A stretch of DNA of 64,000 nucleotides from 67-14 sp020438345 (GTDB lineage Bacteria > Actinomycetota > Thermoleophilia > Solirubrobacterales > 70-9): positions 1-64,000 of the forward strand of contig CALMSY010000015.1 of NCBI GenBank assembly GCA_937872475.1. The letters run 5' to 3'. Shown here one piece after another: positions 1-8,688 of this stretch; within the stretch, counting starts at the first letter, position 1; every line of letters starts with the position of its first letter. The notes beneath the pieces were generated by a model. It was given only the letters and a program-made list of their open reading frames with translations, was not told the origin of the DNA and searched no databases. A program made the position numbers and the translations under genes.

Positions 1-73
<73 letters not shown>

Positions 74-144
74 GCGGATCGTCGATTCTAGCACTCATGT
101 GAAAGGCGGCTGCTTCCGGGGGTCGAGCCGGGCGGCGGCGACGT

Positions 145-1116
145 TCAGCAGGGAACGAGGCCAAGCGAGCCGCCAGTTTCACCGGAAAAATCCGGGAAAT
201 ACTGGACACAAGTGCCCCCGCCACCACCCGCGTTACCACCTCCGCCGGCTTCCGGTGGCTCCTTCGGCAACTTGAGTCGAAGCGTGGTCTTTGCCCTTGC
301 CCTGAGCTCACCCGACCGGACCAGGACCTTGAGGTCCGCCTCGTCACCAGCCGAACGGAAGAGCCGGACCCTTACCCGGACAGCCCTGCGGGTGTGGGGC
401 CGGATCAGCGGGATGTTCCGCACCCTGGGCACCACCTTCAGCCCATGGTCGGGCAAAACTCTCAACTTCACGTTGCGCAGAGGGCCATCCCCGGGATTGC
501 GGATCACGATCCGCAACTGGCGGACACGATTCGGGGGAATCGGCCTTCGGACCTTCGGCATGCGCAACGCCATGGCGGGAATCCCCTTGAAGAAAACCAT
601 CGGGACCCGGTCGAAGACCACGTCCGGGTTCTCCGGGTCGGTCAGGATGGCCCCGAGGCAATCCCACTTCTTGCCGGCCAGCCGACGGTCGCGGATCTCG
701 AACTTCTGGATCGTCGATCGGTAACCCGACTTGTCGGCCTCGCCGTGCCGGGAACGACTGGGGGAATCCTGGCGAAACCAGGTCGCCCCGGAACCGTCCG
801 TAAAAGCGTCGAAGCCGGCCGCGGGCAGTCCGGTGCAGCCGCTGGACGTACGGGTCCCCGCATATACGGAGACAAAGGCGCGGTTTTCCAGGCCGGGCGT
901 ACCGCGCAAGGCAACCACCGCGACCATGTAGCCGGACTTCCTGTCGAATCCGATTCCGGCCCCGGTCAGGTCGCGGGCCGGATCGGGGTCAGTCGAGTCC
1001 CCGGCGGGATCCCGGGTCTCGGTAATGAAGCCAGCCTCGGCCGCAGTGGCACTCAGCAAAACGCCCGCGAGCATGACGGCCAGCACCGTCATCCCTGTCC
1101 TGACTCGCACGGTCAC
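145..1116 (-). CDS. Secreted protein of unknown function with basic C-terminal domain
   Basis: I do not recognise a named family. The protein (323 residues from GTG at 1116) opens with a positively charged n-region, a hydrophobic core and an Ala-rich AEA cleavage site near residue 28, so it is probably exported. The mature part contains a region around residues 205-285 rich in Lys/Arg and Val, resembling the beta-sandwich CARDB-like domains that decorate secreted proteins. It ends in a glycine-rich linker (around residues 295-306) and a final segment with two cysteines. An alternative ATG start at 1092 has an AGGA upstream, but it would remove the arginines of the signal peptide. It is transcribed divergently from the ppx-like gene. 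Confidence 0.7.
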   Translation of the reverse strand: MTVRVRTGMTVLAVMLAGVLLSATAAEAGFITETRDPAGDSTDPDPARDLTGAGIGFDRKSGYMVAVVALRGTPGLENRAFVSVYAGTRTSSGCTGLPAAGFDAFTDGSGATWFRQDSPSRSRHGEADKSGYRSTIQKFEIRDRRLAGKKWDCLGAILTDPENPDVVFDRVPMVFFKGIPAMALRMPKVRRPIPPNRVRQLRIVIRNPGDGPLRNVKLRVLPDHGLKVVPRVRNIPLIRPHTRRAVRVRVRLFRSAGDEADLKVLVRSGELRARAKTTLRLKLPKEPPEAGGGGNAGGGGGTCVQYFPDFSGETGGSLGLVPC

Positions 1117-1207
1117 AGGTACTGGCTAAGCCGGTTTTCATCCATCGTCGCCCTTTCCGTTCCTTGCCGTTCACGCCGAGAGTACCCGGGCCGAATATTC
1201 TTGAACC

Positions 1208-2158
1208 TTGGCCGCGACACGACCCAAAAGCGCCTCCGCCCGAAGAGTGGCCGTAATCGACATCGGCACCAACTCGACCCGGATGATGATCGCCGACGTC
1301 GAAGGAAGCAAAGTCGAAGAGATTTTCCGGGAAAGCAGAGTGACCAGGCTGGGACGGGGCGTCGATCATTCCCGACAGCTCTCCGCAGAAGGAATCGAGG
1401 CAGTATGCGAGGCGATAGCCAGCTACATGCTGCAGATCAAGGCAGAGGAGGCCGAAACAATGATGGTCATCGCGACCAGTGCGGTACGAGATGCGGAGAA
1501 CGGCGAAGCATTCGTGGCTGAACTGCGGGAGCGGTTCGCGCTAGAGGCCAGGGTGATCGGCGGGGACCAGGAAGCAGGCCTCACTTATCTCGGGAGCATC
1601 TCCGGCCGGCGCGATGACGAGAACCTGCTGGTGATTGACATCGGCGGCGGCTCCACAGAGATAATCGTCGGTCAGGGAGACCACCCCGTCTTCCACACTT
1701 CCCTTCAGGCTGGCGTGGTTCGCCACACAGAACGGCTCCTGGCAAGCGACCCGCCAAGCTCGTCTGAACTCGAAGCGCTGGCGAAAGACATCGGCAAGCT
1801 GGTGGCATCCGCATTTGAGGGAGTGGATCTGCCAAATATCGACCGGGCGATTGCTGTGGCCGGCACTGCCTCAACCCTTGCCGCGATTGACCTCGAGCTC
1901 GACCCCTATGACCCCAGGGCGGTTGAAGGCCACCGGCTGCCGCTACGCACTGTTCAGTGGTGGCTTTCCCGACTGGCATCCATGCCGCTTGAGGAACGCA
2001 AGCAGGTGACCGGACTCCACCCTGACCGGGCCCAGGCGATCGTCGCGGGGGTTGTCATCCTGATTGAACTCATGCGGAACTTCGACCTGCCCGAGGTCGA
2101 AGTTTCCGAACACGACATTCTCTATGGCTGCGCGATTACCGCAGCCGCCTCACTCTGA
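1208..2158 (+). CDS. ppx: Ppx/GppA-family exopolyphosphatase / pppGpp phosphohydrolase
   Basis: This ASKHA-fold enzyme family cleaves terminal phosphate from polyphosphate or pppGpp in the cytoplasm. Two phosphate-binding loops are visible: DIGTNSTRMM near residues 18-27 and DIGGGSTE near residues 144-151. The conserved segment TSAVRDAENG lies between them. At 316 residues it is the short, two-domain form lacking the C-terminal HD-like domain of E. coli Ppx. The start is uncertain: TTG at 1208 gives a short N-terminal tail, while a GTG near 1247 would begin just before the first loop. The stop overlaps the end of the convergent SHOCT gene by a few bases. Whether polyphosphate or pppGpp is the main substrate cannot be read from the sequence. 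Confidence 0.92.
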   Translation: MAATRPKSASARRVAVIDIGTNSTRMMIADVEGSKVEEIFRESRVTRLGRGVDHSRQLSAEGIEAVCEAIASYMLQIKAEEAETMMVIATSAVRDAENGEAFVAELRERFALEARVIGGDQEAGLTYLGSISGRRDDENLLVIDIGGGSTEIIVGQGDHPVFHTSLQAGVVRHTERLLASDPPSSSELEALAKDIGKLVASAFEGVDLPNIDRAIAVAGTASTLAAIDLELDPYDPRAVEGHRLPLRTVQWWLSRLASMPLEERKQVTGLHPDRAQAIVAGVVILIELMRNFDLPEVEVSEHDILYGCAITAAASL

Positions 2159-3568
2159 ACCGAGGATGCGTTTCTTCTCGGCGGCGAATTCCTCGTCGTC
2201 GAGCACTCCGGCTTCCTTGAGCTGGCCGAGCTTTTCGAGCTGATCGAGACGGCTTGGCCCGGGTGACGCCGCTGTCGCCGATTGGGTTGACAGGACAGCA
2301 GTCTCGGCCTCCGGCCTGGACTGATCCGGCGTATCACCGGCGCCAGTACCGTCCTCTTTGCTCCCGATCTTTGGCATCGAAATGTTCTTCGGACGACCAG
2401 CCCAGGCACTCTTGGCCTTCTCTCGGGTCCGTTCGCCGAATTCACGCAGGCCGGCAAAGTCGGCTTCGGGATACTCGAGCATCAGTTGCCTCCGGAAGAA
2501 CCAGGCCCCGATCCCGGCCATGATCACGATCACCAGACGGATGAGGAAACCGCGACCGTCACCGGCTCCCATCAGCAGGAAGATGAAGGCAACCAGACCA
2601 AGCAAGCCGAAGGTCGCTCCCGGGTACCGTCCAAACGGGACTGCGAGAAACTCACGGACCTTGGCTGATGATTTGGTCGGCGAAATCAGCCAGGACAGGA
2701 CAAGCAGCACAACGGCCAGCCAGATCACAGTCCAGGCGATTGATTTGAGCAGTTCTGTCGCGATGTTCCAGGCCGCTTGCGCCGCGGGCTGGACATCCGG
2801 GGTAGCCAACTCCGGCACGATTATGTTGCCGGCCACCGAGCGGATCACCAGAACCAGAAGTGAAACAACAACCAGGGTCACCGCCAGCCAAAGCAAGGTC
2901 AGCCAGCGATAGCCGGGCGACAGGTAGATCGCCAGCGAGATCAGCAGGATCGCCAGGATTGCGGCGATCAGCGCGGTGCCGTGGATCAGCTTGGCCACGG
3001 TCTGTACCTGACTGATCTCTTCCGAATCAACGATCTCGATCTGGCCGACAGAATCCGGAATCTTGTCGCGGGCCTGATCCCCCAGACCGACCTGGTTGGC
3101 GATCTCGACGATCAGCGGTTTCAGCTGCAAAGTCACCTGGCCGTTACCGGTGGTGACGATCGTGCCTTTGTCCTCGATCAGATCGACCAGGGTCTTGTGG
3201 GCTGCCTCATTGGCGTTGCGCCACAGATTCTGGACCTGGCTGTTCCCGAGAGCCTCCAGCGCACCACGGTCAGCAATCTGCCTGAGGCCACCGGCCGCTA
3301 CACCGGAGAGGTCCTTCAGGTCCCCGGGAAGGATCTGCTTCAGCTCACCATCGACATCAACATTCGCGTAAAGCTCGTCGACCGCATAGTTCGCGACCTG
3401 CTGCTGGATTTCCGGGTTCTGGAGCAGCTTCAGGGACGTGTCCCCCCACTCCTGGGTGTCGAAGACCTGGCGGTCCACCCAGGTCGAGAGGATCGCCAGA
3501 AGGGTCACGAACCCGGCCAGAACCGTGATGAATCTGACCCACCCGAGATGCGGACGCTCTTTAGTCAA
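2150..3568 (-). CDS. Polytopic membrane protein with C-terminal SHOCT domain
   Basis: The 472-residue protein has one N-terminal membrane segment (about residues 10-32), then a roughly 160-residue soluble, probably extracytoplasmic, region. About five further membrane helices follow between residues 190 and 375. The last 30 residues (LDQLEKLGQLKEAGVLDDEEF and onward to IL) form a SHOCT short C-terminal domain, a small helical module found at the ends of many bacterial membrane proteins. Function is unknown. The TTG start at 3568 has GGGGAG about eight bases upstream, which supports it. The gene is convergent with ppx and their ends overlap slightly. Confidence 0.85.
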   Translation of the reverse strand: MTKERPHLGWVRFITVLAGFVTLLAILSTWVDRQVFDTQEWGDTSLKLLQNPEIQQQVANYAVDELYANVDVDGELKQILPGDLKDLSGVAAGGLRQIADRGALEALGNSQVQNLWRNANEAAHKTLVDLIEDKGTIVTTGNGQVTLQLKPLIVEIANQVGLGDQARDKIPDSVGQIEIVDSEEISQVQTVAKLIHGTALIAAILAILLISLAIYLSPGYRWLTLLWLAVTLVVVSLLVLVIRSVAGNIIVPELATPDVQPAAQAAWNIATELLKSIAWTVIWLAVVLLVLSWLISPTKSSAKVREFLAVPFGRYPGATFGLLGLVAFIFLLMGAGDGRGFLIRLVIVIMAGIGAWFFRRQLMLEYPEADFAGLREFGERTREKAKSAWAGRPKNISMPKIGSKEDGTGAGDTPDQSRPEAETAVLSTQSATAASPGPSRLDQLEKLGQLKEAGVLDDEEFAAEKKRILGSE

Positions 3569-3648
3569 TTCTTTGCTCCCCTTCTGAATCCAGCTGAATG
3601 ATGAACCGAAGCCTAACCCGAAGTCGCCTTGGACGCCTCACTTCTATT

Positions 3649-3661
3649 GGGTGAAGCACCC
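3649..3661 (-). other. Short hairpin between the SHOCT gene start and tRNA-Leu
   Basis: GGGTG-AAG-CACCC forms a five-pair stem about 95 bases downstream of the tRNA-Leu in the direction of its transcription. It has no T-run, so it is only a weak candidate for a transcript end. The rest of the spacer from 3569 to 3756 shows no other structure or gene that I can see. Confidence 0.25.
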
Positions 3662-3756
3662 ACTCGGAACGCAGCAAGACAACGGTCGCCTTTCCCAAGT
3701 AACGAAACGAACCTGTGCTCCTCAGGGGGATGGAACGGATAATTCAGCCGCGTCAA

Positions 3757-3841
3757 TACCCGGAGCGGGATTCGAACCCGCACGTCCCCTGAGGGACAGC
3801 GGCTTTTAAGGCCGCGGCGTCTACCGTTCCGCCATCCGGGC
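3757..3841 (-). tRNA. tRNA-Leu (UAA)
   Basis: A minus-strand cloverleaf of 85 bases with a long variable arm (class II tRNA). The anticodon stem GCGGC/GCCGC encloses the loop CTTAAAA, giving anticodon TAA for UUA leucine codons. The T arm reads GGTTCGAATCC. The acceptor stem pairs except for a G:U at the first position. No CCA is encoded after the discriminator A. Confidence 0.95.
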
Positions 3842-4021
3842 CCCTCAAGCCTAGAACGGATGTCCACAGAACTGCGGAATCGGCTTAGAATGGGGGTGCG
3901 GGACCAATCTTTAGAAAGTGGAATATTCACCTTTAAAGAGCGCTACATTTGCCGGGGTACGGTGTTTTCGTAAGCACAGGAGGAAACCCGAACCGCAAGG
4001 TTCCCAGTCAGAAGGAGTCCC

Positions 4022-5632
4022 TTGGAAGCATCAGCACTAAATCACGCGGCACGACGAGGCCTTCTCGCCAGGAAGTCGCCCCTGCTGAAACTCCAAGGTG
4101 ACGAAAAGCTTGTAGCGATGGTCAGGGCCGGCAACTCCGGCGCCTTCGACATCATCGTTGACCGGTATCAGGCTCGACTGCTTGGCTTCTGCCGGCAGAT
4201 GATCGGATCCACCGAGGACGCTGAAGATGTCCTTCAGGAAGTGTTCGTCAACGCCTACAAGGCGATGATGGCCGACAACCGGGAGATCAACCTTCGCCCG
4301 TGGCTTTACCGGATCGCCCGCAACCGCTCGCTGAATCATCTCCGCAAGCCCCGGGCACTCGCCCAGGAGTCGATGGACATGGTTCCGATGGTGGATGCCG
4401 GCTCGACCGCCGAAAAGGTCCATAACCGTGAAGAGTTCCGTCAGTTGCTGCAGGATGTGACCAAGCTGCCGGAAACCCAGCGCGCCGCCCTGCTGCTGCG
4501 CGAGATCGATGCCCTTTCCTACGAGGAGATCGCCGAAGCGATGGATACGACCGTGCCTTCGGTCAAGTCGCTGCTGGTCCGGGCCCGTATCTCGCTGGCC
4601 GAGGCAAGCCAGGCCCGAATGCTGACCTGCGGTGAGGTCCGGGTTGAACTGGCCGAGGCAGCTGAGGGTCTGACCAAGGCTTCCGGTCCGGTTCGCCGTC
4701 ACGTCCGTGACTGCGAGGAATGTGGCGACTTCCGCAAACAGCTTCGTAGTGACAACAAGGCCCTGGCCGCGCTGATGCCGGTCGGTCCGCTCGTCGCTCT
4801 CAAGGGCGCAATCGCCGCGAAACTCGGTCTGGGTGGCTCTGCTGCCGGTACGGGTGCCGCCGGTTCAGGTGCCGCCGGAGCCGGTGCGACGGCTGCCGGA
4901 GCCGGTGCGACCGCCGCTGGAGCCGCCGCTGGCACCGGAGCGGCAATCAGCGCCGGTACCGCTGCCTCGGGCATCGGTGCAGTGACCAGTGCGGTTGGTG
5001 CCAAGGCACTCGCCGGAGTGGTTACAGCCGCGGTCATCACGGCCGGCGCGGTTGAAGTCAAGGACAAGGTCTCGACCAACCCGGTCAACGACAGTGCCGC
5101 GACTTCGACAAAGACAATCGCCTCGGCTGATCCGGCCGACGCCCCGGCTGCCACTCATCAGCAGGGCCTGGCTGCGGCTCCCGAGTTGAACAAGGCCACT
5201 GCCGTGGCGCCTCCGGCCATGGAGCCGATTGATCCGGCCGCAGTTGCTCCCCCGGAGCAGACGACGGACACGTCGGTGGCTCCGGTCGAGCATCCCGCGA
5301 CTACGGGACCTGCCGAACCGACCGAGCCGGTCACGGACAGCGGCGCCGCAATCAACAACGGTGGCGACGGCCTGGAAGGTCATCCGACCTACCCGCCTGA
5401 CGAAATCGTCAATGAGGCACCGACCACTGCCCCGGTCGCCGCTGTGACAGACCCGACCACTTCCGGTCAGGCTCCGGGCGCGGTTGCCACGCCTCCCTCG
5501 GCGGGCGGCCCGACCACCCCGGTGGCTCCGGCCAGTCCGACTCCGGCGCCGGTCCCGGTCAACCCGACCGCACCGCAGACCACCCCGACCGCGCCACAGA
5601 CGGCCCCGGTCGTGGTCGCCCCCGGTCAGTAG
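4022..5632 (+). CDS. ECF sigma factor fused to zinc anti-sigma motif, membrane segment and long Ala/Pro/Thr tail
   Basis: Residues 24-110 form sigma region 2 (including DAEDVLQEVFVNAYK and RPWLYRIARNRSLNHLR). Residues 137-195 form sigma region 4 (LPETQRAALLLREIDALSYEEIA plus a helix-turn-helix). Directly after comes a segment with C203, H227, C231 and C234 (HVRDCEEC), matching the zinc-binding anti-sigma pattern normally found on a separate protein. A Gly/Ala-rich stretch leads into a probable membrane helix around residues 325-345. The last 190 residues are low-complexity Pro/Ala/Thr and would lie outside the cell. Such fused sigma factors are thought to regulate themselves through their own C-terminal part. 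The TTG start has AGAAGGAG five bases upstream, and no better start is visible. The target promoters are unknown. Confidence 0.9.
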   Translation: MEASALNHAARRGLLARKSPLLKLQGDEKLVAMVRAGNSGAFDIIVDRYQARLLGFCRQMIGSTEDAEDVLQEVFVNAYKAMMADNREINLRPWLYRIARNRSLNHLRKPRALAQESMDMVPMVDAGSTAEKVHNREEFRQLLQDVTKLPETQRAALLLREIDALSYEEIAEAMDTTVPSVKSLLVRARISLAEASQARMLTCGEVRVELAEAAEGLTKASGPVRRHVRDCEECGDFRKQLRSDNKALAALMPVGPLVALKGAIAAKLGLGGSAAGTGAAGSGAAGAGATAAGAGATAAGAAAGTGAAISAGTAASGIGAVTSAVGAKALAGVVTAAVITAGAVEVKDKVSTNPVNDSAATSTKTIASADPADAPAATHQQGLAAAPELNKATAVAPPAMEPIDPAAVAPPEQTTDTSVAPVEHPATTGPAEPTEPVTDSGAAINNGGDGLEGHPTYPPDEIVNEAPTTAPVAAVTDPTTSGQAPGAVATPPSAGGPTTPVAPASPTPAPVPVNPTAPQTTPTAPQTAPVVVAPGQ

Positions 5633-5647
5633 GTCCAGACAATTCAG

Positions 5648-5684
5648 AACGCAAAACGCCGCCTCTCGGGCGGCGTTTTGCGTT
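5648..5684. terminator. Bidirectional intrinsic terminator between sigma gene and UPF0173 gene
   Basis: A perfect 16-pair stem (arms 5648-5663 and 5669-5684) with a five-base loop. Each arm is A/T-rich at its outer half (AACGCAAAACG and its complement), so a T-rich run follows the GC core in both directions. It sits between two convergent genes and can end both transcripts. Confidence 0.9.
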
Positions 5685-5701
5685 TAAGGACCCGACCTTG
5701 C

Positions 5702-6412
5702 TCAGAGCGTGATTCGCTGACCCGGCTTCAGGATGATCCCCTCGATACCCCTGGTGGCAAGATCATCGACGAAAGCCTGGGCATCGGTCTTGATCGGCGG
5801 GAAAGTGTCGTAGTGGATCGGGATGACCCGCTTGGCGCCGATCAGTTCGGCCGCGTAGGCGGCGTCCTCGCGATCCATCGTGTAGTGGCCGCCAATTGGC
5901 AACAGTGCGACGTCGACCCCGTGACGTTTGCCGATCAGCTCCATGTCTCCGAACAGGCAGGTGTCGCCCGCGTCGTAGACGGTCAGGCCCCCCATTTCGA
6001 TAATCAACCCGGCAGGCGTGCCGATAGGGGTCCCGAGTTCGGCGCTGAAGGGACGCTCATCCGACCCGGGGAGGGTGTTTGTATGCCATGCCTGAACCAG
6101 CTTGATCGAGAGGCCATCGAACCGGACAGTCCCGCCGAGGTTCGGATCGGAAACATTCTCGACACCCTGCATTTCCAGCCAGTTCGCTACTTCAACCATC
6201 GCCACACACTGGGCCGAATTCGTCGTCGCGACCTCGACCGCATCTGCCACATGGTCGGCGTGGCCGTGGGTCAGAGCCATGTGGGTGGCTTTGATTTCAT
6301 CGGCGCTGGCATCAGCCAACGGATTGTTCGGGGCCAGGAACGGATCGATGACCAGGGAGATGTCCCCGTCGAACAGTTCGAAGCATGAATGGCCGTGGTA
6401 ACGAATGTCCAT
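5702..6412 (-). CDS. UPF0173-type metallo-beta-lactamase-fold hydrolase
   Basis: The 236-residue protein carries the metal-binding HxHxDH motif (H49, H51, D53, H54) and further fold-specific residues (HTNTLPGSDERPF, DAGDTCLFGDM, PIHYDTFPP). This matches the UPF0173/YtkL group of small cytoplasmic MBL-fold hydrolases, whose physiological substrate is not established. GAGGAG lies eight bases before the ATG. The gene starts two bases after the stop of the upstream 119-residue gene, so the two are co-transcribed. The stop is followed by the shared bidirectional terminator. Confidence 0.92.
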   Translation of the reverse strand: MDIRYHGHSCFELFDGDISLVIDPFLAPNNPLADASADEIKATHMALTHGHADHVADAVEVATTNSAQCVAMVEVANWLEMQGVENVSDPNLGGTVRFDGLSIKLVQAWHTNTLPGSDERPFSAELGTPIGTPAGLIIEMGGLTVYDAGDTCLFGDMELIGKRHGVDVALLPIGGHYTMDREDAAYAAELIGAKRVIPIHYDTFPPIKTDAQAFVDDLATRGIEGIILKPGQRITL

Positions 6413-6414
6413 GA

Positions 6415-6774
6415 TCAGCTCTCCTCACTTTCGTTTGCCGGACCGCCTGTCTCACGGCCCGCTTTCCCAAGTTCCTCATTCAGCGCCCAGCCAACCGCGA
6501 CGCCGACCATCATGCCCATCTGCGTTTCCTCGTTGAGCAGCGCCCTGACCGCGGCCAGTCGTTGCTCTTCATCGGGGATGGTCGCCGCCTTCAGTGACTC
6601 CGACTGGTGGGATTCACCGAACCAGCCACCACTGCCCAGAGCCGTGGCAAGAACTGCAGGCAGACCGGGCGCCACCCTTGAAACGAGTTGCTCGGCTTCG
6701 CGAAACCGGTCAGGATCGCTGAGCCGCTCGACCGCGGCGGCCAGATCCTCGTCCGGAATGAGCTCCTCAGACAC
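6415..6774 (-). CDS. Conserved-looking hypothetical protein
   Basis: A 119-residue soluble, mostly helical acidic protein that I cannot assign. It starts with GTG at 6774. Its stop codon lies within the ribosome-binding region of the downstream UPF0173 hydrolase, which argues that it is a real, translationally linked gene. The segment ETQMGMMVGVAVGWALNEEL near residues 83-102 is weakly hydrophobic but too short and interrupted to be a confident membrane helix. Confidence 0.6.
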   Translation of the reverse strand: MSEELIPDEDLAAAVERLSDPDRFREAEQLVSRVAPGLPAVLATALGSGGWFGESHQSESLKAATIPDEEQRLAAVRALLNEETQMGMMVGVAVGWALNEELGKAGRETGGPANESEES

Positions 6775-6810
6775 GTGGCCAGCCTAGTCAATCGCCTGCT
6801 CTTGCGACCT

Positions 6811-7593
6811 TCAGCGTCGCGACTGGAAGCGTGTGGCTGTCAGGCCGGCGATCGCCCCGACCAGCCCGCCGGCGAGACCGCTCCAGAAATCGGCGGTCGG
6901 CACCACGACCGGCAGGAGCAGAATCACGGTCGCTGCGATCAGGACCCCGACCAGATCCACCAGTTTGCCTTCTTCCATCGTTTCGACGCGGTTCAGCGTG
7001 AACCAGGCCAGGATTGCCCCGAGCGCGATTCCGTTTCCGCCGGCAATAACGACCAGGGCGTCTCGCTGGTCGGCCACGGCGTAGGCCGCAAGGGCTCCCA
7101 GAGAACCGCAGGCGACGAGCATCACGAACACAGCAATGGTGCCCAGGCGCCGCTCGAGTCCCGGGGCAAAGAGCGAAAGGGCTACCCCGACAGCGAACAG
7201 GTATCCCACGCTCAGGTAGGCGAAAGGTGCGGTGATAAATCGCCACCATTCACCTTCGAATGGAACGATCACCCCACCGAAGCCGTCGAGCGAAGTGCCG
7301 GTAGCTATCCGGACCAGGAGGGCAATCGCCGGGATGAGAATCAGGACGATTGTCGCCCAGGGCCGAGCGGCGCCCGAAACCGTCCGCGGCTGACGGTCGG
7401 ATTTGCGGCGGGCCTTCTCGTTGCGGCGCCTTTCCCGGCGGGACTGCTTCGGCTCCAGTCCACCGTCACCACCTAGCTCCAGGTCGGGCGCCCGCTTCCT
7501 GAGCCGGACGCCGCAGTAAGGACATTCGGTGACGTAGGGACTGACTTCCGCCCCGCATGACTTGCACACCACATTAAGTCCGGTCTCGCCCAT
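6811..7593 (-). CDS. Zinc-ribbon rhomboid-like membrane protein lacking all catalytic residues
   Basis: From ATG at 7593 the protein has 260 residues. An N-terminal zinc ribbon (C10, C13, C24, C27) and a basic linker precede about six membrane helices. The helices keep the rhomboid signature EWWRFITAPF and LERRLG (residues 115-151). The catalytic GxSG motif is GGNG at residues 185-188, with Asn187 in place of Ser, and the whole protein contains no histidine. It therefore cannot use the rhomboid Ser-His dyad and is a pseudoprotease, perhaps a membrane-protein binder. AGGAG directly abuts this ATG, which is unusually close. The open frame extends upstream to 7725 into the aldolase leader, but those residues look non-coding. 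Confidence 0.8.
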   Translation of the reverse strand: MGETGLNVVCKSCGAEVSPYVTECPYCGVRLRKRAPDLELGGDGGLEPKQSRRERRRNEKARRKSDRQPRTVSGAARPWATIVLILIPAIALLVRIATGTSLDGFGGVIVPFEGEWWRFITAPFAYLSVGYLFAVGVALSLFAPGLERRLGTIAVFVMLVACGSLGALAAYAVADQRDALVVIAGGNGIALGAILAWFTLNRVETMEEGKLVDLVGVLIAATVILLLPVVVPTADFWSGLAGGLVGAIAGLTATRFQSRR

Positions 7594-7725
7594 CTCCTGA
7601 CCGAGGATAGAACGTATGGCCGTGCCCCGGCCCTTCCTGCTCGCAGCAGGTCCCGTCGAAACCGCTCCAGCGCTGCCATACTGCCCCCAAGCCTTTTTCC
7701 AATTCCCAGGAGGACCGAGAAGCAA

Positions 7726-8646
7726 ATGGAAGCCAATACCCTGACCGAACAGAAGTCACTGCTCGCGACGCTGCCTCCGGGCAAGCGTGCCCGGCTTCAC
7801 CGCTTGCTCTTCGAGTTCGGCCCGGGCAATGGAACTCTGATGCTGCTACCGATCGACCAGGGCATCGAGCATGGCCCGAGGGACTTCTTCCCGAACCCGG
7901 CCTCGAAGGACCCGGAGTACCAGTTCAAACTGGCCGCCGAAGCCGGGTATTCGGCCCTCGCCTGCCAGATCGGCATGGCCGAGAAGTACTACCCGGACTA
8001 CGCCGGCTCGGTGCCGCTGATCCTCAAGGTCAACGGCAAGACCGACATCCCCTCCTCCGACAAGGCGCTCTCGACCTGCAACGCGACGGTCGAAGATGGC
8101 GTGCGACTTGGCGCCGATGCAATCGGCTACACGCTCTACGTCGGCTCGCCTCGCCAGGATGAGGACCTCGCCCAGCTGCGCCAGGTTCGCCAGGACTGCG
8201 ACCGCTTCGGCATGCCGCTGATTGTCTGGTCATACCCGCGCGGCGAGGCGATCGATGCCAAGGGTGGTGCCGGCTCGTTTTACGCGATCGACTACGCGGC
8301 CCGCATGGCGATGGAGATGGGTGCTGACGTTGTCAAGCTCAACTACCCGAAGATCGACCCGGAGAAGGACAAGGCCACCCAGCCGCCCTACAACGAGTTC
8401 GACGTAACCGCCGAGGAAGCGATGCGCCAGTGTGTCGAGTCGGCGGGCCGTTCACTGGTTGTGCTTTCCGGTGGTTCGAAGACCGATGACGCGACCGTCC
8501 TCGGTCACACCAAGTCAGTGATGGATGCCGGCGGTTCCGGCGTGATTTTCGGCCGCAACGTGTGGCAGCGCGAGTGGAATGAAGCCCTGGAGATCATCGC
8601 CCAGATCAAGGAGACCCTGCTCGCCAACGTGAAGCGCACCCCGTAG
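7726..8646 (+). CDS. fbaB: Class I fructose-1,6-bisphosphate aldolase (DhnA/FbaB type)
   Basis: This enzyme interconverts fructose-1,6-bisphosphate with dihydroxyacetone phosphate and glyceraldehyde-3-phosphate through a Schiff base, in cytoplasmic glycolysis and gluconeogenesis. The DhnA-family landmarks are PIDQGIEHG near residue 43, the segment DVVKLNYPK near residue 202 that holds the probable Schiff-base lysine, and the phosphate-binding end LSGGSK and GVIFGRNVWQ. At 306 residues it has the normal length. The ATG follows an AGGAGG about twelve bases upstream. It is divergent from the rhomboid-like gene, and the two promoters share a roughly 130-base region. Confidence 0.93.
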   Translation: MEANTLTEQKSLLATLPPGKRARLHRLLFEFGPGNGTLMLLPIDQGIEHGPRDFFPNPASKDPEYQFKLAAEAGYSALACQIGMAEKYYPDYAGSVPLILKVNGKTDIPSSDKALSTCNATVEDGVRLGADAIGYTLYVGSPRQDEDLAQLRQVRQDCDRFGMPLIVWSYPRGEAIDAKGGAGSFYAIDYAARMAMEMGADVVKLNYPKIDPEKDKATQPPYNEFDVTAEEAMRQCVESAGRSLVVLSGGSKTDDATVLGHTKSVMDAGGSGVIFGRNVWQREWNEALEIIAQIKETLLANVKRTP

Positions 8647-8688
8647 CGCTTTACTTCGGATTCGATTCAGGCGCCGGCCGGACCCGGG

